A DNA stretch of 64,000 nt, taken from positions 40,823,697 to 40,887,696 of the forward strand of contig NC_091145.1 in NCBI RefSeq assembly GCF_041381155.1. Reading direction: 5' to 3'. The notes below the pieces were generated by a model. It ran no database searches. It was not told where the DNA came from and was given only the letters and a program-made list of their open reading frames with translations. Both the position numbers and the translations under genes were made by a program. Positions within the stretch are counted from its first letter, which is position 1. Every line of letters begins with the position of its first letter. The DNA is from Argopecten irradians (Eukaryota; Mollusca; Bivalvia; Pectinida; Pectinidae). Positions 35,380-44,807 of the stretch are shown here, piece by piece.

Positions 35380-35580
35380 AAATATGCTTTAGGTTCTGTC
35401 CCCTGGCCGAGACACACCAAAGTCTGTAAAAAGTGGTAGTTTCTGCTTCGGTTTAGCGCTCAGCATTTAGAGAGTGGGACGACTGGTTCACCCGTTGTCA
35501 GTATTATGTGACCAGTTGGGGTGTGTTGATTGGTGTCTTCCATGGCATGCTTCAGTGATATAACACTATAAAAAGGACAA
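35380..35580 (+). repeat. Dispersed repeat family R1
   Basis: Contains GAGTGGGACGACTGG, CCCGTTGTCAGTATTATGTG and ACCAGTTGGGGTGTGTTG, with upstream CTGTAAAAAGTGGTAGTTTC. The same order occurs inverted at 11470-11620 and in part at 39425-39610 and 4980-5065. Confidence 0.65.
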
Positions 35581-36709
35581 GAGTTTCACTTCACACGAAC
35601 ATACCACAGTCTCCCAAAACACGCACCACACACTTCATATGTGCTACACACCGCATACATGGGAGGCCGTCCTTACCAAACCAAATTAAATTAATTCCTA
35701 TACGAGTCATTAACGAGTCAGTTCTATATGGATGGTATAGTTGGTTGGTTGTCCCTAAATATCGTTGACACGTCATGGAAACAGTAAACATGTGTATTGC
35801 AGCCTTATTGTTAAAAGGGAATTTATGTTTTTTGTGTGTGTGATTATTTCGTGTTGTCATATTATTTGTTATCATAGATGACAGATACTACTGGTGGACT
35901 GTTATTGCTCCTAGATTTTACTATAGCGACATTGGCTTTAGTTCTTTCGTATATTAACACGAGACAGAATACACTCGCCTTGTCCTTTGATATCAATACA
36001 TTTATGAGCACTTTTTCGAAAAATTTCAAAATTCTTTAGATAAGGCAATGTCATTAGCATGTTTCGAGTTTTCTATTATCAATCAATATTTTATTGGTAT
36101 TAGATGGATGATGCAGATTGTGCTTAAAGGCTTAGTATTCTACGTGCCATACATAAGTTTATTGAAGATACATTAGTTTGGATATCCCATTCTTTGACCG
36201 ACAACTATAAGAATATTAAAACTGGATATTGCATTCGCAGCTACGGAAATCCCTTTACAGTATGCCAGATATTTATTTCATTGTATGTAGAATTGAAGAG
36301 AACGCGGTCCACTGCTGTCTTGGAATCCAATGTCTTGATAAAGAAGTTATAATTGTACACACGAAGCTATCTTTGCGTGATAACTGGGGTCGTCCATATG
36401 GCGTTCATAGGGATGCCTCACAATGTCCGTGGCTAAAAACAGGGACATAGATATTGAAGTTTATCGTTCATGGTACTGTGAACCAACTTTCTTTCACGTG
36501 CGATTTAATTCGTGGATTTCGCAACTCAAGTAAATTCGCGAAAGCTTATCTCCATGAATGAATATCTACTTCTTTTACAATTACAACTTCCATTTAATGT
36601 TTTATTCCTTGCGAGCTTGTTTTGGAATGAAAATTGCGAAAATTAGTAGCTGCGAAAGAAAGTTGGTTTAGGGTATTACATGCTATCTGGATTATTCGTA
36701 ACTTTTTAG
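35581..36709. other. Sequence before the first clear exon of BHMT-like copy B
   Basis: No convincing first exon or promoter. If the 31078 exon is real, this is intron. Confidence 0.4.
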
Positions 36710-38857
36710 GACTTTTAGAGAGACTACGGGCGGGAGAAGATGTTGTTGTGGCGGAAGGATATATTTTTGAGTTTGAAAGAAGGGGCTATCTTAAGGCCGG
36801 AAGCTTTGTACCGGAAATTATACTAGAGTATCCTGAAAAGGTCAAACAGCTGCATGAAGAGTTCGTCCATGCCGGAAGTGATGTCGTTTTAGCGTTTACG
36901 GTAATAAATACTTTCTAAGATATAAAATATTGTGCTGTGTTTAAAATTTATTTTATTTCAATTAATGATTTTTTTGCTAGATGACGTCCCAAATTGCAAA
37001 TTTCAATTTTCATTATTATATGTTTTTCACATTCAAATCATTCATGTGAAGATGCAGTGCATATTTTTTCAAAATTCCAAAACAAGTAGTCGTATAAATA
37101 TTTATTTTATTCAGTATATACATTGTATATCATATTTCCATAGTACTATGGACATAGAGAAAAGCTGAGGAAAATCGGACGTGAAGAAGATTTAGAAAAA
37201 TTAAATCTCAGCGCTCTGAAAATCGCACGCAAAGTAGCAGACGACACAGGAACTTTGATGGCGGGAAACATATGTAATTCGTGTGTATACGAGGACGACA
37301 ATCCAGTGGCAATCGAGACAACGCGGGAAATGTTCAAGGTATTATTTTACACATATATTATTGTGGGGAATGCAACATTACTCATATTGTCGTATTTTAT
37401 TTGTATACTTACTAACCTGGACGGCCTAAGTATTGTCCACGTCTTTTATATCCACATTGGTGTTTTACTCACAGTTAAGTGGGGGTAAATTTTCGTCACA
37501 GCAAACTTTCTACCCTTCTGTTATACACATTGCATGTAAAGTATGATTTTACCGATCACTGATTGGCTGAAGTGTTAGGTGTGTAACCTCTAACTTAAAT
37601 AATTTAATGTTCAGGAGCAGATAGAATGGGCTGTAGCGGGTGGAGCAGACTTTATTGTGGCGGAAACTTTCCATAGTGTTGGGGAAGCCTTGCTAGCTCT
37701 GCAGTGTATAAAACAATATGGAAAAGGTAATGGCGTTCAGCATTTTATGTTATGAAATAGAAAATGTCCTTTCGGTTATCATCATAAACTTCATATCAAA
37801 CATGCCGTAACGTTACATTGTATGTATTGTCCATCTGAATACAGAATTATCAATATGTTTATATTTTGCCATTTGCGCTTCCTATGAAAGAAGAACTCGG
37901 TTAGCAAGTTTTCATACCGAATCCTTTCTCTGATTGATATTTTTATGGTACAGTACCCGCTGTGATCACGATGGGTAGTTCGGTAAGTGGTTTGTCCAAT
38001 GAAGGTCTCAGTCACGTTGAGGCTTGTCGCCGTCTGGAGGAGGCTGGAGCGGATGTGGTGGGACTCAACTGTACACGTGGACCAGGTACCATGATACCGC
38101 TACTGAGGGAGGTCAGACAACAGTGTAAGGTATGTACAGTATTTGGTGTCACACTAGCGCATGTTCTAATAGTCATGTACAAGAGTTTACCAACTGTCGC
38201 GGTCTAAAAGACGACGGTTTTCTGATGGGTTTTCAATGGATTACCAATAAGATATACGAAGAAAATATAGCATAGTCAAAACCCTCGCCCAGTAATGGCA
38301 CATCTAACTTTAAGCAAATGAAAACCGAAATACATTGCATGTCACATCATAACAAGACTCCTCAGATATAGCTGACCACCAGTTTTCTTTTGTAGGTACC
38401 TATAGCTGCTTTACCAGTGCTGTATCGGACCACGCCGGCACAACCCACCATGCAGTCACTCGTTGTTGCAGAAACGGGTAACGTCGATGTGTTCTTATTA
38501 AGATTTTATCAATATGCTTGAATTACATAAATAAAATAAGAAGAAAAATCACCACATGGTCAAAATATTTATTGTTTTTGTGTATTTTTAGGAAAGTATG
38601 CCTTTCCCGTGGATCTACCGGCCTTCGCTTGCTCGAGGACCGAAGTTCGGGAGTTTGCACGTGAATGTAAGAAGATAGGAATACAATACATCGGGCTGTG
38701 TTGTGGAAATAATCCTCATTACATGCGGGAAGTCGCGGAGGAATGCGGGAGGAAACCGCCGGCCAGTAAATATTCCCCAAATATGTCTGAGCACTACATA
38801 TACGGTAGTAACACTACAAAATATCATAATAAAATGTTACTTAACGCAAAAAGATGA
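36710..38857 (+). CDS. BHMT: BHMT-like homocysteine S-methyltransferase, copy B (6 exons seen)
   Basis: Exons 36710-36900, 37144-37338, 37615-37726, 37954-38129, 38396-38477 and 38592-38857 have the same lengths and phases as copy A (191, 195, 112, 176 and 82; last exon 266 against 269), so the pair is a tandem duplication. The start codon is not certain; the exon opens in phase 1 before [17 protein letters not shown]. Zinc Cys are kept ([15 protein letters not shown]), as is AFTYYGH, which covers the betaine-binding Tyr of BHMT. Like copy A it has AEG in place of the usual DGG. The frame is intact to TGA. Exons 1-3 differ from A at many third positions, whereas the 3' part of exon 4 and much of exon 6 are nearly identical. 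Confidence 0.88.
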
Positions 38858-39360
38858 ACAGTATATACATTGCATAATAACTGGATTTTAATTCTGGGTC
38901 TACTAAGTAATATCAACTTTATGTTCTGGGAAATACAAGATCCTAACAAACGAATATATAGGAATTACTTCTTATAGAAAATATGGGGCTAGGAAGTAGT
39001 ACCAACCATGTAAACAAAATAGTTTGTCGAATTTAGTGGGCAGTCTGCACATCAAGACGCACATAAACGTTAAACTCATACTAAAATAAAATATTAACGA
39101 ATGATTCATTACTATAAAACTATCAAACAATTATACAAAATTAAGTTATTACCAATAAATATGAGTGTTATGATTAAAGTTTTGTTTGTTTTCATACCTG
39201 CCTTTCCGATAATTATATTCGAGAGAATTTTCAACATTACATTAACTTGGCATTTTGTGACGCATTGCATATTGAAAAATTAACCACAAAGTAAGATGAA
39301 ATATTCTAATTGTTCATACTTGAATATTTTCCAATGCGCAAAAGAAAACCCGTAAAAATT
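38858..39360 (+). other. 3' UTR and downstream of BHMT-like copy B
   Basis: AATAAA at 39085-39090 is a candidate polyadenylation signal 228 nt after the stop. No other feature seen. Confidence 0.45.
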
Positions 39361-39625
39361 GCAGGTAGGACATTAGAATTGTACCTGCTATCCTTATTGC
39401 ATGACCGTGAAAGGCGACTAAATTTGAGATATTGTCTCTTCTTCCTCCTAAGTAAATGAACCCGCCTCATTTTCGACTGATTTGCCCGTTGTCGGTATAA
39501 TGTGACCGGATGGTGTGTGCTGTTTTGAAATCATCTGTGCATGGCTTCGTTTACCAGGCACTTTTAAGGAGAAGATTTCGATAGGCTTTGCCTGCTGTCT
39601 AATCCTTTTGACTCTGTATAATATA
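39361..39625 (+). repeat. Dispersed repeat R1/R3 module
   Basis: AGGTAGGACATTAGAATTGT, then ACCTGC, then GAAAGGCGACTAAATTTGAG, followed by GCCCGTTGTCGGTATAATGT (then GACC). The first half matches the complement of 32125-32195; the second matches 35490. The two modules are contiguous here, as at 11480-11880 (inverted), so R1 and the R3 end probably belong to one larger family. Confidence 0.6.
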
Positions 39626-39804
39626 TATGCCAATATAATGTAATAATTAATTTTTCTTTGTTTTCATACCAAATCCGGCTTTCCGATTGGCCAATATTTT
39701 TTTTTTTTTTTTTTTTGCATACCACTATATTTACACTTGCTAGACTTGTTCACTATACGCAAGTACTAACCGATTTCGTTTACCATAACTGCATGGTAAC
39801 ATTG

Positions 39805-39934
39805 TGTAGCGGGATTGGACTGGGTCGATCATCGGTGACCAGGTAGCTCAGTCGGTAGAGCACTCGGCTAGTATTCTGAGGGTCCCAGGTTCGAATCCCG
39901 GTCTGGCCGCTACATTTTCTCCTCTCCTGTTACA
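39805..39934 (+). repeat. LTR 1 of the miniature element
   Basis: 130 bp, TGTA...TACA ends. The tRNA-like part starts 32 nt in. Has CCCAGG where LTRs 2 and 3 have CCCGGG. Confidence 0.85.
39837..39909 (+). tRNA. tRNA-like sequence in LTR 1 (AGT in anticodon position; probably not a functional tRNA)
   Basis: Cloverleaf: acceptor GACCAGG/TCTGGCC (one A-C mismatch), D arm GCTC...GAGC, anticodon stem CTCGG/CTGAG with an 8-nt loop CTAGTATT, T arm around GGTTCGAATCC. Box A (TAGCTCAGTCGG) and box B (GGTTCGAATCC) are intact, so it could act as an internal RNA polymerase III promoter. The extra loop base and acceptor mismatch argue against a working tRNA. Body resembles tRNA-Lys. Confidence 0.6.
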
Positions 39935-39938
39935 GAAT

Positions 39939-39949
39939 TGGCGCCCAAC
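39939..39949 (+). other. Primer-binding site (tRNA-Lys type), first internal region
   Basis: TGGCGCCCAAC, four bases after the LTR end, complementary to a tRNA ending GTTGGGCGCCA. The same site recurs at 40162-40172. Confidence 0.75.
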
Positions 39950-39989
39950 TAAATAACCCACGGTGGTGGTGTTTGGAAGGGTCTCGTAT

Positions 39990-40007
39990 GTCTTCGGGGG
40001 CGAAGAC
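39990..40007 (+). other. Perfect hairpin in the internal region
   Basis: GTCTTCG-GGGG-CGAAGAC, 7-bp stem and 4-nt loop, repeated in the second internal region (40213-40230). It could be an RNA packaging or dimerisation signal; inference only. Confidence 0.5.
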
Positions 40008-40010
40008 TTC

Positions 40011-40027
40011 GAGAAAGGAGGGAGGAG
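40011..40027 (+). other. Polypurine tract of the miniature LTR element
   Basis: GAGAAAGGAGGGAGGAG directly before LTR 2; the copy at 40234-40250 precedes LTR 3. This is the expected plus-strand primer position. Confidence 0.75.
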
Positions 40028-40157
40028 TGTAGCGGGATTGGACTGGGTCGATCATCGGTGACCAGGTAGCTCAGTCGGTAGAGCACTCGGCTAGTATTCT
40101 GAGGGTCCCGGGTTCGAATCCCGGTCTGGCCGCTACATTTTCTCCTCTCCTGTTACA
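40028..40157 (+). repeat. LTR 2 of the miniature element
   Basis: 130 bp, central LTR shared by the two units. Confidence 0.85.
40060..40132 (+). tRNA. tRNA-like sequence in LTR 2
   Basis: As in LTR 1 but with a fully paired T stem (CCGGG/CCCGG). Boxes A and B intact; 8-nt anticodon loop. Confidence 0.6.
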
Positions 40158-40250
40158 GAATTGGCGCCCAACTAAATAACCCACGGTGGTGGTGTTTGGA
40201 AGGGTCTCGTATGTCTTCGGGGGCGAAGACTTCGAGAAAGGAGGGAGGAG

Positions 40251-40380
40251 TGTAGCGGGATTGGACTGGGTCGATCATCGGTGACCAGGTAGCTCAGTCG
40301 GTAGAGCACTCGGCTAGTATTCGGAGGGTCCCGGGTTCGAATCCCGGTCTGGCCGCTACATTTTCTCCTCTCCTGTTACA
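40251..40380 (+). repeat. LTR 3 of the miniature element
   Basis: 130 bp; followed directly by GTAACATTG, the copy of the upstream flank. Confidence 0.85.
40283..40355 (+). tRNA. tRNA-like sequence in LTR 3
   Basis: Same as LTR 2 except CGGAG for CTGAG in the anticodon stem, which adds a G-G mismatch. Confidence 0.55.
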
Positions 40381-40389
40381 GTAACATTG

Positions 40390-40913
40390 AACTTTGAACT
40401 TGCGTATGAAAATGTTCTATGCAACGTAAAGGGGGCTACTTTTTTTTAAAAGAAACACGTGGCTTTGTTTACATTTTGACGTAACATTACGTGTATATTG
40501 CTGTTTTTCATAGAATTTGGGAAAAATGTAAACAATACATATATGTTTTATATTTATATATGATACAAACATTTTTGAAATGAACAATTGTATAAAGAAA
40601 TGGGAAAAAATATCCCGACCGGGGCGACGTACAGCGCTTTCATTTTTGTTAAAAATGATGGATGTTAAATGTAAACATTACCTCTGTGTCTGTGTCCTAC
40701 GATCGAGTCTTTGGGGTTGACGGGCGTGAGACCCTCTGACAGAGCTAGGTCAGTTATAAACATATTCTCTTGTATTTGTTCTTTGAGAATTTAATCATGT
40801 GTATTATAAAACATGCACCGCTAGTAATCCACGTGTTGACAGTCACACGTCACCACAAATACAATGTATCCATCGAACACAAGTGAAGTTGTTCCATCTA
40901 TAGATGGCGATGG
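40390..40913. other. Intergenic, nothing recognised
   Basis: No ORF, repeat or RNA signal between the LTR element and the foldback element. Confidence 0.5.
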
Positions 40914-40920
40914 ATCTAAG

Positions 40921-41772
40921 CACAGGGCCTTGTTACTATTGATGATATATATAAGATAGGTCACGTCTATTTACATACATTACACAAGGGAAGAAGCTCC
41001 GCCATTGGGCAGGCTAGGGGCGCCAATTTCAAACGAATATTAACAACACTTACTTTTGTTATTTCTTCGTCGAAACTGTTGCTACTGTTTCATTATATGT
41101 TCTAGTTTTTGTATCCACAGTAGTTTCGTGTTCGTTCTACGATCTTAACCGCATTTTAAGCAATTTTGACGAGAGGTTACAAATATCCCGCCCTGTCCAG
41201 CTTCCATTGGACCGGAAGTTGCGCAATATCATTGGTACTAAACGTACACGAGACTATAAGGTCCCTTTCATGTCATAAAGAATTCTGACGATTTGTATCA
41301 ATTAATTCAACGCTTAAAACATCGAAAACTTACCAAGATACAATATCATACATTGCTTTTAAAGATATTGCGCCAAATATATATTCGCTGCGGAACTAGT
41401 CTTTCCATGTGCATCGGCATTCATAGTACTTCAGAATGGTACAGTCTAGAAACCTCCGAACGATATTGCGCAACTTCCGGTCCAATGGAAGCTGGACAGG
41501 GCGGGATATTTGTAACCTCTCGTCAAAATTGCTTTAAAATGCGGTTAAGATCGTAGAACGAACACGAAACTACTGTGGATACAAAAACTAGAACATATAA
41601 TGAAACGATAGCAACAGTTTCGACGAAGAAATATCAAAAGTAAGTGTTGTTAATATTCGTTTGAAATTGGCGCCCCTAGCCAGCCCAATGGCGGAGCTTC
41701 TTCCCTTGTGTAATGTATGTAAATAGACGTGACCTATCTTATATATATCATCAATAGTAACGAGGCCCTGTG
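40921..41772. mobile_element. 852-bp foldback element, 310-bp arms, 7-bp flanking repeat
   Basis: Left arm 40921-41230 begins CACAGGGCCTTGTTACTATT; right arm 41462-41772 is its near-perfect complement, ending GGCCCTGTG. Direct repeats ATCTAAG at 40914-40920 and 41773-41779. About 230 bp of AT-rich spacer has no transposase. A non-autonomous DNA transposon; a 7-bp duplication does not point to one common superfamily. Confidence 0.85.
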
Positions 41773-41779
41773 ATCTAAG

Positions 41780-42104
41780 CGTAGATTATATAATCACATG
41801 GCTTCGAAGGATGTAATATCGTTGAGTCAGACGACAATCTCAAACAAATTTAGCTACTTGAACATCGGTGTTTTGACAACTTCGGAAAACTCCAGTGTGT
41901 AAGCGTGCGTCAGCCTCGCCTCGCTGCACAATAACGGTCACCGAGTTCAATGAAAAAATATACAAATGGAAAATGTTTAATAGTATCCTTCCAAATGGAA
42001 TTTTGCTTAAAAATGGAATATTATTGAGGATGAAACATTGTGCAATGATGATAAACCTTGGGGCTCTGAGCGCTTCTCGCTTAAAATGTAGATATAACAG
42101 TTTA
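41780..42104. other. Intergenic
   Basis: Nothing recognised. The 88-codon ORF at 41895-42161 has no domain signal. Confidence 0.45.
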
Positions 42105-42345
42105 AAGTGTACACGGAACGGAAAATTATATTTTGAAATCTTATTCTGTTTGATCTTCTGACAAGAATGTTGAAAACCGCATCAAAATCGAAATCGGCTG
42201 CTTCAGGACCGAGATACCGCCCTCCGAAGTGCCCGATTTTTACCTATAGGCCCTATATCGACTGCTAATCAGGGAATCGGCCACTCACGCTGATTTGGGG
42301 AATAGCCTGATGTGACGTCACGAGGACAACGGCAGTGAGTTAAAT
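42105..42345 (+). repeat. Dispersed repeat R4
   Basis: Begins AAAGTGTACACGGAACGG and ends TGACGTCACGAGGACAACGG. The inverted counterpart at 49310-49520 has the same two end motifs. Confidence 0.55.
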
Positions 42346-42859
42346 GTTAGTTGAGTTATAGCACAAAGGTGGACATATATGTATTCTTGAAATGGGCTTA
42401 CGAGAATTTTACAAGTATATATAGTTATGATGACGATTTGATTATATATAAGGAAATATTGCAACTGAAACAAGGCTAAAATACATTATTGTGTAAGATT
42501 TCAATAATTAAATTATCCATATCTCTGCCTTGTGTAAACTTTCATACATGCACGACTCGGTACCTTTTTACCAGAAATATAATCTCTGTTTTAATAAATT
42601 ATTAAATTATCAAAATTCAGGAATATTTAATTTTCACTATATAATCTAAAAGAAGAAGATTTCGGAAAATGATGGTCATAGAATCCTTGGTCATATACAA
42701 TTATCCATTGGAATACATGTAAATGAAGAACCAACATAACAAAAAGAACGTATGTTATATAATGTATTTCATAGTTCAAAACACGTAGATATCACAGACA
42801 TATTGTTTATTTTCTTTTTTCTTTTTTTTTTTTGGGGGGGGGGCTGTAAAACACAACAA
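42346..42859. other. Intergenic, T/G-run near its end
   Basis: AT-rich; a T run followed by a G run at 42818-42842. No gene signal. Confidence 0.5.
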
Positions 42860-42946
42860 AAACTTCCTATGTAGACATGTGTTATTTAAACTTCCTATGT
42901 AGACATGTGTTATTTAAACTTCCTATGTAGACATGTGTTATTTAAA
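42860..42946 (+). repeat. 28-bp tandem repeat, 3 copies
   Basis: AAACTTCCTATGTAGACATG plus TGTTATTT, three near-identical copies (starts 28 bp apart at CTTCC 42863, 42891 and 42919). Confidence 0.92.
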
Positions 42947-43970
42947 CGAACTTCAACAGTACAGTTATTGGTCATATAGATTATCATTATTGGTATTATA
43001 TAATGATCGAAAATGACCAAAATTCACAAAGAATTGGAGCAACTATCAGAAATATTAACCATGTATGTAGTGTGATACACTTGTTATATGGTATGTACGA
43101 ACGGTTTATTTTACTGTAAACCAAGGATTTATAACTATTTACGAATATGACATTATTTTGACACGTGACGTGTGCTAGTTAACACAGCATGACAGGTCAC
43201 TAAACACCTTTCTTACGTAACTCGTTAGCCCCCTAATTAGCCAGAGTTGACCACGCGTTTTAGTTACTGCAGTATACAGGTAAAGAGATTAACGCAGCAC
43301 GACATTGGCTATTCGGAAGTATTCTGATTTTGATACTTGATATCTGCTATTTGGAGTAGACATAGACATCTTCAGTCTCATTTTTTATCGTCTGACCCGT
43401 GCGTGATTTATTTTTCAAGTAAAGACACTAATGAATGACCTTGAGCGAAATATCAGCAAGTCGTCGGATGCACTGTAGAAGATTCTAGATGAAAGCTGAA
43501 TGTATTTCGTCAAAAAAAAATGATCGAAAAATATCAAGTCTGCTAAATAATAAATATTTGTGATGTGACGGTTCTCAAAACTTGGTATATAGAATTAAAT
43601 CCGCCAAATCACAGTAAAATTAAATGACAAACATATACATACTGATGATTAAGCAATGGTATCAAATGTACAGAAATTAAGTCACACAATCGATTTCAGA
43701 CATAACGCAGTTACATGTAGTAGATGCATTTACATATATGCAAAAAAAAAAAAAAAAAAAAAAAACTGTTTAGAACGAGGACTTATAACTACTTGGTTAA
43801 GAATCATACCTTAATTCGTATGGGCAGATTTTATGAAAACGTCAGAAATTTGTAAAGCGGGTTTGACCAGTAGACATCAGACGACCCGAGTTGGGTTTTG
43901 GATGAAATAATCAAGAACATATATATATACGTCCTTGATACACATGTATAATATTCGTGTACATGTATCA
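42947..43970. other. Intergenic with a poly-A run
   Basis: Poly-A of about 24 at 43742-43765. No ORF or repeat recognised. Confidence 0.5.
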
Positions 43971-44360
43971 GTGGCGTAGGAAGATGAAACGTAATGGGGG
44001 GGGGGCAAAGGTCCTCAATATTTTGTAAACACCCCCCCCCCCCCTTGGGGGTGACCCCCTGGAAAAATATTGTATTTTAGAATGGCTGAGATGAGTTTTA
44101 CAATGTATTTTGATGATTTTGCGAGCGCCCGAAAGCGCGAGATTTTGGTGTTTGGGGGGTCCGGGGGTCTCCCTCGAGAAAAAAATTACGATTTAGAATG
44201 GCTTAGATGAGTTTTACGATGCATTTTGATGAATTTGCGAGCACCCAAGGGCGCGAGAATTTGGTGTTAGGGGGGTCCGGGGGTCTCCCCCGAGAAAAAA
44301 ATTACGATTTAGAATGGCTGAGGTGAGCTTTACGATGTATTTTAATGATTATAAAGCGTT
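43971..44360 (+). repeat. GTGGCGTAGGAAG repeat with G/C runs and a 115-bp internal duplication
   Basis: Begins CAGTGGCGTAGGAAG followed by G and C runs. Then a unit of about 115 bp containing TTAGAATGGCTGAGATGAG and GGGGGTCCGGGGGTCTCCC occurs about two and a half times. The start motif reappears inverted at 48980-48992. Confidence 0.65.
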
Positions 44361-44399
44361 CTTAAGCATCGCCCCGTCGTTGCTAGGTTCATACACTAG

Positions 44400-44768
44400 A
44401 GGGATCTGGAACACATTCGTGACAACTCGGATAAACTCCGCGGGACCCGTTTCTGGGTAAATGAACAATTCCCTGCGGATATCGAAGAGAAGCGTCGCAA
44501 ATTATATCCTGTTCTTAGACAATGTAAACGGGACGGTTGTAGGGTCAAGTTGGTCCGGGATCGAATATATATCAATGGAAAGTTGTACGTCGACGCCCCT
44601 TCTGTTGAAGCTACAGAGACAGTGAGTACGTCGTGCTCAACCAACGCTGACGTCCGACAGCAATCATACCGTGACGCTGTTGAGAGAACGCCGACTTCCA
44701 GGCAACCCAACAAAAGGCGACGCCGATTCACAACGTCCGCGTCTCAGTCCAATGATTCGCCTAGATAG
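44400..44768 (+). pseudogene. LINE ORF1 protein, C-terminal fragment
   Basis: About 120 codons ending TAG. LEHIRDNSDKLRGTRFWVNE then QFPADIEEKRRKLYPVLRQ and LVRDRIYINGKLY look like the nucleic-acid-binding C-terminal half of LINE ORF1 proteins, with a basic tail (NKRRRR). An in-frame TAG at 44397 and repeat DNA upstream show the N-terminus is gone. Confidence 0.7.
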
Positions 44769-44807
44769 GGGGGTCAGGGGGTATACATTAATAATGATAA
44801 GACTGAT

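Larger units (their letters stand above)
39805..40380 (+). mobile_element. Miniature LTR element (TRIM-like), LTR-internal-LTR-internal-LTR
   Basis: Three 130-bp LTRs (39805-39934, 40028-40157, 40251-40380) begin TGTAGCGGG and end CCTGTTACA. Two 93-bp internal regions (39935-40027, 40158-40250) start GAAT then TGGCGCCCAAC, a primer-binding site matching the 3' end of tRNA-Lys, and end in a polypurine tract (GAGAAAGGAGGGAGGAG). There is no coding capacity. The whole is flanked by GTAACATTG at 39796-39804 and 40381-40389. The LTRs differ at only a few positions, so it is recent. The doubled structure is what LTR-LTR recombination between copies would give. Each LTR also contains a tRNA-like sequence. 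Confidence 0.85.

Noticed and set aside
39837..40355. Simple cluster of three functional tRNA genes
   Set aside because: The repeated unit has LTR ends, a primer-binding site, a polypurine tract and flanking duplications. The tRNA-like bodies have an 8-nt anticodon loop and an acceptor mismatch.
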